Of a DNA stretch of 64,000 nucleotides, positions 1 to 11,484 are shown piece by piece. Each line of letters begins with the position of its first letter. The first letter of the stretch is position 1. The DNA is taken from NCBI GenBank assembly GCA_922989275.2, contig OV277858.1:6820001-6884000 (forward strand), in the 5' to 3' direction. The position numbers and the translations under genes are program-made. Under the pieces are notes generated by a model that searched no databases, was not told where the DNA came from, and saw only the letters and a program-made list of their open reading frames with translations. This DNA is from Gari tellinella. Its lineage: Eukaryota; Mollusca; Bivalvia; Cardiida; Psammobiidae.

Positions 1-1253
1 CAAACTGTTTGCCAAGGTCATTCAGTGAGGGTCAACTCCGAAAAGTGACTATCACTCAGTCTGACTTTTCAACGAAGAAGAAAGGTAAACACTAATTTAC
101 ATGAGATAACCTTGAAACAAAATGCATCCATGCATGTATAAACGCATATCGCAAACAACGATAAGAAAGAAGAAGAAGAACGACCAAACTTTCCAAATGC
201 GAAAAGAGGTGGGGGCGAAAAAGTACGGTTGAAATTTTAAAACCACTGCACATATTATACAATCTTTATTGTTTAACCACAAGATAAATCAATGAGACTA
301 TGTGAATCAATTTGTTTTAAAAACAACTGTTTCAATATATAATTTGAATGAACTGATCAAAATACAAATAATAAAAGTTTACCATTCGCATTCCGTAGCA
401 AGGGCGCGGCCATTTTTTTCCAGAGATGTTCCTGAAATGAAGAGTCGGAATGCCGATGTCGTCTCGGGTAATTCCGTTGTGTTATACTTCTACTTCTCCA
501 TTTATTTCGAATTTATTGTATTTAAAATATATCATTGAATAACAACATTTATTGATTTCCCATTGCAAAAATAACTTTATGATAGCAACATTGGCACATA
601 TATCGCTGTACCACCATGAAATAACATTTTCCCGGAAATTGCCGAATGTTTTTTTCCGAACAGAGATCGGCACAGAGAGGAAATTATCTAACAGTGGGAA
701 CGATTCATGGATAACGAAAAATCGATTTTTTTATATAGCAGTATTTTACAACATTTCATAGCTCAAATGATGGATTAGGTGATAATCAAGCTTGCTGCAT
801 TACAAAAGTTCTTTGATATAGCGAATTTTACGGTAAATTTCGGAAAAATAGTTGGTCTCCTTTATGAGTATTTTATAGGATATGAGATATACGCCATCAA
901 TTATTAAAACACATCTAGTATCAAAAGTAAAATTTCAATGGTAAAAATATTTTATGTAACACTGAATGTGCTTAATTTGAAACGAATGACAAAAAAATTA
1001 AAGGTCTCTTTGGTCTCAATTTTTAGTTATGATTGGTCAAAATATTAAGGAGACCAAAAATTGTCTCCCTAATCCAGCGGTCTCCCTAAGCCTGATTATA
1101 TAGGACGAACGGTCTACCTAAGGAGGATAATATATATGTATATATATATATATATAGCGTTTATAAATTATAATGACAAACCTATGATTATATGTTTTAT
1201 TTTACCTCGTGGTGTGGGATATTTTTCCGCACACTTTTATCTATATATATATA
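1..1253. other. AT-rich non-coding stretch, no gene seen
   Basis: I see no coding signal. Open frames here are short and lack family motifs. A TA microsatellite lies at about 1131-1157 and a second short one just before 1254. There is a block of repeated 'gtctcc' words at 1005-1085. Confidence 0.6.
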
Positions 1254-2222
1254 GATGAACTTGAAGCATTCTTTTTTGGGGATGTGGATGGTTCATTCTT
1301 GTTGGTACATTTCATTGTTACAGCTAGGCGCGCTGCCGTATCTGACCGAGTATGTGTATGTCTGACTGTGTAGTCTGTTCACTGATTATCTATCTCTCTC
1401 TATATAATTTGTACAGTGAACTTGTATCTGCAAAGATCCTACAGAATGGAAAGCATGCTGTTTGAGTTAATTAATTATCTCCCTTTATCACAAATTATAT
1501 CGTCTAACTCTGTATCCTATGGATCCAGCGGCTTTCATCCAAATGAATGTTCGTAGCATGTGCTATGGTTGAAACCCTAAAAGGGCACCATGCATATAAG
1601 CTATAATGGTATGTATGCTAATATACTGTACCGGTTCGGAGTGTTGTGATGAGTGGTGTACTTTATAAGATGAACTTGAAGCATTCTTTTTTGGGGATGT
1701 GGATGGTTCATTCTTGTTGGTACATTTCATTGTTACAGCTAGGCGCGCTGCCGTATCTGACCGAGTATGTGTATGTCTGACTGTGTAGTCTGTTCACTGA
1801 TTATCTATCTCTCTCTATATAATTTGTACAGTGAACTTGTATCTGCAAAGATCCTACAGAATGGAAAGCATGCTGTTTGAGTTAATTAATTATCTCCCTT
1901 TATCACAAATTATATCGTCTAACTCTGTATCCTATGGATCCAGCGGCTTTCATCCAAATGAATGTTCGTAGCATGTGCTATGGTTGAAACCCTAAAAGGG
2001 CACCATGCATATGAGCTATAATGGTATGTATGCTAATATACTGTACCGGTTCGGAGTGTTGTGATGAATGGTGTACTTTATAAGATGAACTTGAAGCATT
2101 CTTTTTTGGGGATGTGGATGGTTCATTCTTGTTGGTACATTTCATTGTTACAGCTAGGCGCGCTGCCGTATCTGACCGAGTATGTGTATGTCTGACTGTG
2201 TAGTCTGTTCACTGATTATCTA

Positions 2223-2236
<14 letters not shown>
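1254..2236. repeat. 415-bp tandem repeat, about 2.4 copies
   Basis: The word ATGAACTTGAAGCATTC recurs at 1255, 1670 and 2085, giving an exact 415-bp period. The first two units differ at only about two positions (for example atataagct versus atatgagct), so the duplication is young or homogenised. The third unit stops after about 150 bp, where its internal 'tatctctctc' tract expands into a CT/TA microsatellite. The first unit also starts right after a short TA tract, so both edges are microsatellite edges. No coding potential was seen in the unit. Confidence 0.92.
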
Positions 2237-2275
<39 letters not shown>

Positions 2276-2307
2276 TTTTCCGTATATATATATATATATA
2301 TATATAT
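2221..2307. repeat. (CT)n(TA)n microsatellite
   Basis: A run of tatctctctctct is followed by two long TA runs separated by a short 'tccttttccg' interruption. It truncates the third 415-bp unit and sits immediately next to the 3' end of the minus-strand LINE. Confidence 0.95.
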
Positions 2308-2401
2308 GTTTCCATTTATCTGTATTGTTTTTATTAAATAGTCTACCTATCCAGCTTGCTTTCAGAGACAAGAGAAACGAGTCGATATCAACCATTTCTA
2401 A

Positions 2402-2417
2402 CCCCCCCCCCCCCCGG
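2402..2417. repeat. Poly-C tract at the conserved GGLxM codons of the LINE
   Basis: On the minus strand the homopolymer is a G run coding glycines, immediately before LEMVDI. L1-like LINEs normally have a short GGLxM here, so the tract looks like slippage expansion of two glycine codons. Confidence 0.6.
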
Positions 2418-3033
2418 TGTTCGTATATTTTGACGATCGTTTCTCTCTTTATTTTGTCTGCTTTGTTGTCCCAAAGAAATTCAAAAAGGTTGTTGATGAT
2501 GGGTTTGATAAGGCTTTTAATGAATAAATTAATTTTGGTAGTGCAAAAATTTAATTACATTATTTTTGTCCATTAAGGTTAATTTTCTGTGTTCCCAGCT
2601 TTTAAGACATTGTACGCAATTTGAAAGTTTTGCATCGATATTATTTGAAATAGTCCTTTTTTGTGTTTGAACTAAATATTATTCCGAGTGTACTTGCGTT
2701 TTCTATAAAAAAGAAGTTCTAAACATGTTATAAATAAGTAAGGTGATAAAGGACAGCCCTGTCTAACCCCTCTTTTAACATCGAAGAACTCAGTAAGAAA
2801 TCCATTGCTTATAACACTGGTTTTTGCATTATTGTAAAATAATTTTACCCATCTAATGAATGAATCTACAAAAATTAAATGTTTTAAAACTTGAAACATA
2901 TATGTGTGGTTCAAGCTGTCAAATGCTTTTTCAAAATCTGCAAAAAAGAAGATAGAGGGTAAATCATGTTCATCGACATATTCAAGTGTTTCGCAAAGTA
3001 TTCTTATAAGTTCTCCCTTATCTCTACCCTTAA

Positions 3034-3942
3034 TTAAGGGGGTAGGTGCACCTTGGTAAAGTAAATACCAAATTCTTCAAACTTTGCATACTGATAGTAA
3101 AACAAGTTTTTTGACAAAACTGGTGAAAAAAGTGGGGGTACCGGACCTTTCTTTTTCACAATTTGGGATTTTTCAAGGCTACCTTCCTAAAATTGAAGCT
3201 TTATAAAAACTCCTACTTTTTGTACTTCGGGTTTTCAATCTTTAATTAAACAATCTATTTGTACCAAAGGTATCCTAATTTATATTACCATAGTAAGAAT
3301 AAACCCTGAAAATAATGTTTTTTCAAGATCCAAAATAAAAATTTGATTTCACCAGAAAGGAGTAAAATTTACCCCACCCACTTTTTTATAATGGGAGAAT
3401 AAGGCACTGTGAAAATTGCCCTACAAATTGTAGCAAACTAAATAACAAATTTTGTATTTGTTGTTTTTAGCCTTGCAAACAAAAAGTTTTAGTGAAATAG
3501 CAAATAAAAACACAGGGTCCCGTATCTTTTAAAAAATATATAGATCGTTTTATCTAAAAAATCCATTTTTTCTCATTTTTTCAATTTTTTGTGTACTTTT
3601 ACCAGAAATTTTTTTTTATCTAATGAGTTATCTATAATTCATACTAAAACTGTACTACCATGAACTTTTCATGCTTATATTATGAGAAATTGAAATGAAA
3701 TGAAATCGGATGTAACAAAATACAACCTACCTATGAAAACAGTGTAATACTATGCTGTTAACTACGAATAGGACGTACACCTTAAAAAGTCCCTTCCGGA
3801 ACGAAAATCCAATTTTTTCCCGGGAAAATAGTGTTTTTTACTGTATGCATTCACCAAAAATGAGTTCTTACCATTTTTTTGAAAACGAGTTCGTAAAATT
3901 TTTCGGAAATTTCATAATGCTCAAAAAGACAGGCCGACATCC
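3034..3942. mobile_element. Non-autonomous DNA element inserted at TTAA, nested in the LINE
   Basis: The minus-strand LINE frame breaks inside the conserved QTGFxKGR segment. Removing this segment and one TTAA rejoins the codons exactly. TTAA sits at 3030-3033 and at 3943-3946. The ends are weak inverted repeats (TTAAGGGGGTAGG at the left, TTAAGGATGTCGG as the complement of the right end). No transposase coding is visible in about 909 bp. A four-base TTAA target is typical of piggyBac- and Kolobok-type elements; which of them mobilised this one cannot be told. The left junction carries TTAA twice, so the element may begin at 3034 or 3038. Confidence 0.75.
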
Positions 3943-5064
3943 TTAACAAAACCTGTTTGATCTGAGTCTATTATCGAATCGAGAACTTTTTTAATCTATT
4001 TGCAGTTGCTTTTGTTGCTATTTTGTAATCTGTATTTAAAAGATTTATTGGGCGCAAGTTTTCTAAAAATACTGAATCCTATCCTGGTTTCGGAAGAAGT
4101 GTGATTAAACTTTGAGTTTGAAGTTCTGTTAATTGACCGTTTACATAATAGTAATTTAAAGAGTGAAGAAGGTATTTACCTATATATTTCCAAACTATTT
4201 TATAAATTCTGTTGTTATGCCATCATAACCTGGGATTTTTCTATTTTTCATATAAACCAATGCTTGTTTACATTCGTATTTAGTCAAATTACAATTCTGC
4301 GTGTCTTCTTGACTGATTTTTTTATATTTTCTTGAAAAAAATGTTGTGTTGAAGTTTGACAAGGTCTTTCTTTATAAAGATTATGGTAGTTTTGCTTCTG
4401 TTCTTTTCTTATTTTGGCTTGTTCGTTAATGATTTTTCCATTTACGTTTAATTGACTTATTAGTTTTTTTTCGGCATTTTTCTTTTCTAAACTTGAGAAA
4501 TATTTTGAGTTTTTTTCCATTAAATTCGACTGATTCTGCCTTTGCTCTAAAAGTTGTATTTTATGGTCTGTGATAGTGTTTAACTCTTGCTTTAAAAAGT
4601 TCATCTGATGCTCGCTGTTTATTCTCTATGTCTTCGATCGTTTTGTGAATTTGGTCTTCCCTTTTTCTAATTTCCCACAATGTGTTTGGATTGCACTCTT
4701 TATTCAAATCAGTAATAGTTTTTTTATCGAATTTCGAATTGCATCTGATAATCAAAGTCCAGTAATAATGAATTGTTTAATTTGAAGACTCCATGTCCTT
4801 TAGGTGTTTCATTTAATCTAATGTGTATTGTAATTAAAGAGTGGTCTGACTTGTAACTTGATTTAATATCTGTCTTAGCTACATAATAATATAATAAATT
4901 ATCTGAAATAAGAAAGTAGTCTAATCTGCATAAAATGGAATGTTTTGTGTGTGTAAATCTAGCTTTGTTCTGAAAATATCTAGATATATTTAGATAGACA
5001 GTTTCTCATTTATTTGTTCAATGTGTTTTTCTGTTGATTTGAACTGGTCGTCATTTTTAGTTTT

Positions 5065-6770
5065 ACCAGATGTATATAGCGCACTTTTCACACAGGGATA
5101 GTTCAAAAGCGCTTCACATGAAATTACATCAACGTACCTACAAAGCGAGAACAGACAAAATAACTAGAATTAGATCTAAAATAAACGTGAATAAACATAC
5201 AAAAGACAGCCCCCAGTATGGCGATCACATTACTCTCATCAATCAGCAATAAAACGACCGGCTAATGATTGCCGACTGATATAAATAATAGTAAAGCGCC
5301 TAATGCAGGCCGCCGAGAAAAGACAATACTATAACGCTCTTTTCAAGCAGGGATAGTGCGTTCAAAATGATTGCCGACCAAGCGAAATATCCAATGCAGG
5401 CCACCCAATGCAACATAACTAGGAAATATAGCAAGCGACAATAACTAAACATTCCTATAAGAGACCATAAACCGGATAATACTCCAGAACTCCCATTTAG
5501 ACCACAGCATCTACAGCAAGACTATATCGCACAGGTAGCAGTGCTTTAAAAACATATATTAAAGAAGTGTGATTTCAGACGCTTCTTGAAGACTGCAACT
5601 GAGCTCGCATCTCTGATGTTTGATGGCAGAGTGTTCCATAGCTTTGGGGCTGCATGCATAAAACTTTTATCTCAAAACCTCACCAAACGACTTCTCGGTA
5701 TAACCAGCAATACTGATTTAGTCGCAGACCGTAACTCTCTTCGAGGTTTATACACATCAAACATTCTGACAATGTACCTTGGAGAATCATTGCACATGAC
5801 TTTGTATGTGAGTGTCATAATTTTGAATTCAGTTCTGTGTTGAACTGGAAGCCAGACTGGAGTGATGTGATTGTACCGAGGATTCCTAGTAAGGATGCAG
5901 GCGGCTGTATTTTGCACACGCTTCAGTTTGCATAATGAGTTTTTGGGAATCCCAGCAGTAAATTGCAGTAGTCAATATTTGAAGAGACCAGATAATTAGT
6001 TAAGGTCTTTGTAGCTTCTGGAGAATTAGCATTACTTTGCTGTGTCACATCTATTTGGGAATGTACCAATATTCTTCACAAATAATGATGGTTGAGTTTC
6101 CCACTTAAACGTAAATATCTCCAGGAACGTTAACCTTTTGTGAATGAAACAGTATGACCTCAGTGTTGTCAGTGCTCAGCTTCAACATGTTCTGGTGCAT
6201 CCATGATACTATGTTCTTTAGACACCCTTCGACTTTTGAAAGGGATTCTTGGTGACAAGATGTGTCTTTACGCTTAAATGACAAGTATAATTGTGAATCA
6301 TCTGCCTAGAAGTGATGATCTAGATGATGATATCTGCAAATTGTGTACAAGAAGTAGTTTTTCGGTCTCAGGACTAACTCCTGTGGCTTACTATATTTCA
6401 TTTGAACAGGGGCAGACAATTATCCATCTACTGCTGCGACTGCTTTATAACGGTCAGTCAGGTATGAGTTCATCCCTTTAAGTGGGTTTCTTATAATTTT
6501 GAAGTCTTTTTCAATGCGATTGTTTGATGTTCGTTATCAATAGTGTCGAATGCGGCTGATAGGTCAAGCTTCACCAGAGTTGTTATTTCATTCTTATCAA
6601 GATATTGCAAGATGTCATTTTGAACTTTAAGAAGAGAAGTTTCTGTAGAGTAGTTCTTACGATATGCTGACTGGTGCTGTTCATACAGTTTGTTTGTGAT
6701 CAAATGGGACTCAATGCGTTTGTTTACTACCTTTTCTAATACTTTGGAGAGAATTTGATACAATTATGGA
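5065..6770 (-). pseudogene. CR1/Jockey-like LINE, 3' half, with its 3' UTR tail
   Basis: The minus-strand order is RT fingers and palm at 6763-6491 (LEKVVNKRIESHL, then KLDLSAAFDTID as motif A), then the linker YLTDRYKAVAA. A broken ADDSQLYLSFK motif C follows near 6310-6270, with a TAG immediately upstream, then the thumb and the C-terminal VQNTAACILTRNPRYNHITP / WLPVQHRTEFKI block at 5917-5750. A long 3' UTR follows (5585-5065) and begins at 'ccagatgtatatagcgc'. The same tail recurs at 17.6-18.0, 33.07-33.55, 39.29 and 55.85 kb. Multiple frame breaks mean it is not functional. The endonuclease half is missing (5' truncation). Confidence 0.85.
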
Positions 6771-7559
6771 ACACAGATATGGAAATATGATTATGATTAT
6801 GATCAAGGAAGAGGAAAATCGGATATAGTTATAAGACTTTAAGGCTAAAAACTAGTTATAGAAAAGCATTCATAGACCCATAATCTGCAAGGTTTAGTTA
6901 TAAACCCTAAACTTTAATGTTTAGATCAGGAAGTATGTACTGAAGTATCGTGACAATCTGCTGTCATGGTTTACGATTAGTGAAGCAGTAGAACATACAC
7001 ATGAATGGGACATACTGCGATAGACATAAATAAGACACAAGTAAGTGACGTTTAGCTACGGGTATTATCCATTGATATTATAGTAAGAACATTGTTTTAT
7101 TTTTTAATCAATCTGATAATTGATGAAAGGCCAAATAAAAAGTTACTCGTGTTTCTTTTTTTTTCTTTTTCGTTTTTTTCTTTTTCGTTCTTTTTTCTTT
7201 TTCGTTTTTAAACACAATCATATAATAATACATTTAACTATTCTGAAGGAGTATTGTATACAATCATATTCATATATGAATATATAAATGTATTTTATTT
7301 TGCAGAACCCAGGGCCATACATAAAACACCTTAAAATATTTATTTAAATTTTTTGTTGAATGGATAAGTCGCATTACCAAAATAACCTTAGAAATTGAAA
7401 CTGGATAAGTTAAGATAAATTCTGTATTTAAGTCTTATTTGTATACATACATGTAAAATTATACATTTAAATAACAAAAAAGAAATGTATAGAATTATAA
7501 GAGATTATGACACATTTTATCACAATAAGTACCACAAATGTATTGCACAACAAGTATCA
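6771..7559. other. Non-coding stretch with a polypyrimidine tract
   Basis: No gene was seen. A T-rich tract built of repeated tttctttttcg words lies at about 7147-7207. Confidence 0.5.
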
Positions 7560-7775
7560 ATGTATATGTCGTAGGCCATATTGCAATCTAGGCAGATCCG
7601 ATATTTGCCTAGACATATTCCGGATCTGCCTAGGCCATATTCGAATTCTGATATGGCCTAGCTATATTGGAATTAAGTTATAGTCTCGGCAGATTCCAGA
7701 TCTGCCTTAGCCATATTAGAATTCCAAAATCGGTAGGCAGATCCGGTATCAGCCTAGGCAATATTATGATATATT
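7560..7775. repeat. Cluster of short palindromic words (GGCCATAT / CTAGGCAGATCC)
   Basis: The words taggcagatccgg, its complement, and ggccatattngaattc recur in both orientations every 20-50 bp. One clear hairpin, CTAGGCCATAT...ATATGGCCTAG, lies at about 7628-7660. Related words reappear at 8240-8310, on the other side of the MITE at 7816-8080. The function is unknown. Confidence 0.7.
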
Positions 7776-7815
7776 TGTTTGAGTAATAACATTTTCTTTA
7801 ACAATTCTAGATGGT

Positions 7816-8080
7816 TTTACCCTTTACCCCACAGCGGCATAGCCTGTTTTTAGTTTTGAAAATAGGTGACTATTTAAAGCAGATTGAAATTAAAACAGCA
7901 TGCGCATTAAGGCGCATTTCGCTTTTAATACATTCAGTCTGTTTTAAACTGCCATCTGAAGGAATATAGAAAGTTTTCCTTTTGATACATATTGATGACC
8001 GTGTAAATTTGAATTATTTTCTTCAGTGTAGGAATAAATATAATATACTAAAAGGGGCTTCTATGGCTGAAAGGGTAAAT
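7816..8080. mobile_element. MITE of the CCCATTACCCCATAGCC family
   Basis: The ends read TTTTACCCTTTACCCC and AAGGGTAAAT as an inverted pair. The interior holds a palindrome around GCGCATTAAGGCGCATTTCGC flanked by AGATTGAAATTAAA and its complement. It is the same layout as the many copies in the 44-47 kb cluster. There is no coding capacity. Confidence 0.8.
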
Positions 8081-8502
8081 ATAGCATTAGAATACAAAAT
8101 TAATCTTGACATAAAAGGGCTTGGAAAAGAATCTAGTACTACATAGTGAAAAAAAAGTGAAATGTTACTGTCCAGTAATAGTACATATGCCATTATGTTG
8201 TATAACAAGCTAGGCTATGTTATTACTAAAAAAGTAGAATCGAATATGGAATCCGGAATCTGCGTAGGCCATAACAAAATTCCAATATGGCTAGGCCATA
8301 TATGTATATAGTAATAGTTACTAATCGTTGCAAAAAATGAATAAAATGTATTAAACTGTGCTATTAAAATGTGTCAGATAATATAAGTGCAAAAACGCAT
8401 TGGGTAAACAATTAAAGAAAACATTTAACCTCTTTGATCAGATCAAAAAGTATCGATGAACAACTTTCACTTGAGAATAAAAACTGTTCAATATATTTAA
8501 AA

Positions 8503-8763
8503 TTACATTTTTACATAAAAATGATAATCTCCCTTCAGAATATCACAAAAGGCTTTTGCAAACGATCTTATAAAATCTGAATGTGAACATAGATGTGCAA
8601 GTTTAACACTGTCATCATATAAAGGACAATTGATCATCACATGTTCATCTGATTCAACTTCATTACACAAACTCCTCTCTGATACTGGCAAATTCTCATA
8701 ACGTCCTGGTGTGATTGGTAAACAATATTTGTATACCAAACCGGCATAGTTGATATTTGTCAC
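8503..8763 (-). pseudogene. LINE ORF2 C-terminal fragment (CCHC-like)
   Basis: The minus-strand frame reads LPITPGRYENLPVSERSLC, then NEVESDEHVMINCPLYDD. This matches the C-terminal tail of LINE ORF2 proteins, where a CxxC...EDEYHF..xCP.Y motif follows the RT. The LINE at 12.9-15.3 kb has the same tail in better shape (EDEYHFILICPIYNDLR). No RT is left next to this fragment, so it is a truncated relic. Confidence 0.7.
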
Positions 8764-10302
8764 TTATACCAATGCTAATGTAGACGACAGATACAGACAA
8801 TTAGTCAATGAGAATAATGGGACTTTCTTCAGATTTATACTAGCCTGTACCAAAGGTGCATTAGGCTAGACAAAACGTATTTTTCGTTTCATCTAAAGTT
8901 ATCTTTCCTGTTGGCAGTTATTGAAAATCAATCACATGATACGCTTTTTCTTTCTGATAGATGTATTCATTTTCGGCAGACTTTTACTCAGAACCACTTG
9001 GAAACCCTTTTCTCAAAAAAAGTATGGGATTGTATACTTCATAAACCCATGAGTTTCGCTCACAACATCGACTGACGTTTCGGACGACGGATAACGCAGT
9101 CGCTGCTGCAGCCCATCTTCCAAAGGGTCAACCGGTCTAGGAATAGCGGGTCCAAAGACAGTAGCTACAACGGGCACAGGGGCAGCGATTTACAGTTTGA
9201 AAATATGTTTCGACTGCGTTTCTGAAAAGTACAATTGATATGTTCCAAATATAAATAAAACGGCCATGCGGATCTAAATCGTTCACCTGGATATATCCCT
9301 GGACGGTTTCACTTTTACCCAAACGGTACATGTAATAATTTGTTCAAACGAGCGGACAGTAATTGTTCTTCTCTGATAAATTGTTCATAAAACGAAAAGA
9401 ACAATTGCATCGCCTTTGTCGATATCGTACGGCGATAATATGCACGAGATGTCCGTGTACAGTCGTCATAGTACATATACCGGTTATGTTTTGCCTTTGG
9501 AGCTGTTATACACGTTAGATTATTTCAGTGATCGCTTTAGAGATATATTTAATTTTTAAGAGTCTGGTTTTCATTTTGGGAAATAATTACAGCAACAGAA
9601 TCTTTGAAATTGAGTACTCTTTATTATTTTGCATCGTGTTAACTATTTCGAAATTATTAAATACAACGATGGTTCTTTACATATGATAAAATATCAAGTA
9701 GGCACTAACCGAACGCAGTAATACGTAATAATTATTGTAAATCTTATTTACAACCGCTAAAACGAAAGCAAATTGATTGTATAAAAGACAGGTGACAGCT
9801 TAAAGTATTGTAAAAGATAAAGGACCTCTTGCAATACATACTTTTTAGATAAATTTACTCTCAAACAAAAATAAAAATGTCGATAAGAACCTGTAACGTT
9901 TAATAACCTGTTGTTAGATAACCTATAACACTCTCTGTTAGACTCTGTAACCTTTTTAACCACTTGAAGTCCAGAAATACGATATTTTTAATGTGATTAT
10001 CTTGCATAGATGCAATTTAAGAGTTAATCTTGCCAGAAACATTAATTGCAGGCAAAAGTATAAAGTAATTTATAAGAATTGATCGTTGTGAACACAAACC
10101 TTGATTACTGCGCCGTTTTATTAACTATTTCAAGCGTAAGTTCCATAAACGGAACGAATTGAGCATGCACGACGCTTACAAAAACATCGGACTATATGGT
10201 GAAAATAACGATTTACAGTGTTTATGTCAATTTGACCTTTAATTACCTATTTTGCGTTCACTTCAGCGTGCAAAGTTTGGTTTCACGACGAGACTCTGAA
10301 AC
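8764..10302. other. Unassigned stretch
   Basis: No gene can be supported. A minus-strand frame at 9331-9230 contains GKSETVQGYIQVNDLD followed by PHGRFIYIWNIS, which vaguely resembles a lamin-tail strand. Downstream on the same strand is a phrase with CCGAAACGTCAGTCGATG of the kind seen in retroelement leader regions. Neither is convincing. Confidence 0.4.
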
Positions 10303-10461
10303 ATGTATAGTCAGGACTCCGATACCACCTGTCGCGAGGACCCTCGTCCCACTGTAACCAAGTTCCTAACCAGTGATATTTGTAATGAAGTAGACGTGTC
10401 AAACGGCACCATTCAGATATCAGACTCTAGATATAGTCGAATTTTGAAATCTCTGTCTTAA
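10303..10461 (+). CDS. Short open frame with exon-like composition, unknown
   Basis: An ATG-initiated frame of 52 codons begins MYSQDSDTTCREDPRPTVTK and ends at TAA (10459). It has more G/C at third positions than the surrounding AT-rich DNA, which is why I record it. I recognise no family, no clear splice donor closes it, and a MITE fragment starts immediately after the stop. It could be an exon of the gene whose possible last exon lies at 11,172, or a chance frame. Confidence 0.2.
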   Translation: MYSQDSDTTCREDPRPTVTKFLTSDICNEVDVSNGTIQISDSRYSRILKSLS

Positions 10462-10572
10462 TCCTTTAATTAATAGCCTGATTTTAGAATTGGCGATAGG
10501 TTACCACTTAAAACAGATTGAAAGTAAAGCAAGATGCGCATTACTTAAGGCGCTTTCCGCTTTATATATATC
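10462..10572. mobile_element. Truncated MITE copy (AAAGCAGG-palindrome family)
   Basis: This is a partial copy with 'acttaaaacagattgaaagtaaag' and the 'gcgcattacttaaggcgc' centre. Only the left half and the palindrome survive. Confidence 0.6.
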
Positions 10573-11171
10573 CTGCGTTTAGCTTCTATCATATATCCAA
10601 GCCCAAATGTCAATAAGCTATTGAGCTGAATCTGAAACTGTTTTCAAGCATTTGGTAACTCGGTTTTCAAAAGCTCAAATCTGAATAAACAGATACTTGA
10701 AAACGATCTCAGACTCGACTCAAACTAAACTCTTTATCACCTTGGACCCAGGTCTAATGCAGCAGTTTTTTCTATAATTCAGATTCACATTAACATGATT
10801 CAGAATGTTCAGTTATTTATGTGTTTTACTGTAATTAATCATATACCGTATGTGTTTACATTAGTTATAACAAAAAACAGTTCTTTTTATATACATGAAC
10901 GTGTATTCTGTCATGCGAGTGTACATATTTGACGTAAGACCTCTCATGATTTGACGCAATTTGACGTTATGTCGTTGTGCCATCTTACCTTGCGCGACGT
11001 CACTCCTTTAAACGAGTTGAAATAAGATTTCCTTAATGTTATAATTATTGAAACGCCTATGAATAGAATTTATTGTAAGAATATAATATCCAGATCAGAC
11101 GATATGTGTTTCGGATTCGGATAAAAGTATATCATTCGGATGTCTATAAAATGTATCATTTTGTTTCATAG

Positions 11172-11345
11172 GTGTGTATATAGCCTTCCTGGCCACGACT
11201 GGCAACAGGAAACAGTTTGAATCCGAAGAGGACGTCGAACACATGTTCACACCCACTGCAACCATTAAAATGATGACTTATTGCTTTGATTTAAGGCATA
11301 TGGAATTGTAATGCAAAATGACAATAAAACAAAAGACTCCTAAAC
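11172..11345 (+). CDS. Possible 3'-terminal exon of an unidentified gene
   Basis: A good acceptor (ttttgtttcatag) precedes an open frame reading VYIAFLATTGNRKQFESEED, then VEHMFTPTATIK and so on, 46 codons to a TAA at about 11,310. An AATAAA follows some dozen bases after the stop. The combination of acceptor, open frame, stop and polyadenylation signal is what a last exon looks like. I do not recognise the protein, and upstream exons were not found with confidence. It may belong to a gene lying upstream of the fucosyltransferase on the same strand. Confidence 0.35.
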
Positions 11346-11484
11346 AATTTTTTTTGTTTTACTTTCATCATGCAATAAACACCATGCAACTATTTTAGTC
11401 GTCGTCAGATAATAATTTTACTGGCTATTATCTAATTGTTTTGTTAATGTGTGTTTTTAAATTAATACTTTCAGACTGTGGCAC

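Larger units (their letters stand above)
2331..5064 (-). pseudogene. Tx1/L1-type LINE ORF2, degenerate, minus strand
   Basis: Read on the minus strand, an endonuclease C-terminus lies near 5060-4740 (KSDHSLITIHIRLNE, with the APE-type SDH motif). A basic coiled linker follows at 4755-4284, then RT palm sequence. Motif A reads FADFEKAFDSLNH near 2950 and motif B reads VKRGVRQGCPLSPYLF near 2770. The post-RT part (LWDNKADKIKRETI and GGxLEMVDI) lies at 2480-2336. The stretch between motif B and the post-RT block is far too short, and the FADD/YADD catalytic motif is absent, so an internal deletion near 2590-2680 removed it. Stops and frameshifts are frequent. The element is interrupted by a TTAA-flanked insertion (3034-3942). 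Its upstream end is cut where a CR1-like LINE begins at about 5065. Assignment to Tx1/L1 rests on residue patterns seen by eye. Confidence 0.85.

Noticed and set aside
9137..9331. Lamin-tail-domain exon (GYIQVNDLDPHGRFIYIWN)
   Set aside because: The resemblance is short, there are no convincing splice sites, and the downstream sequence looks like retroelement leader. Kept only as a note.
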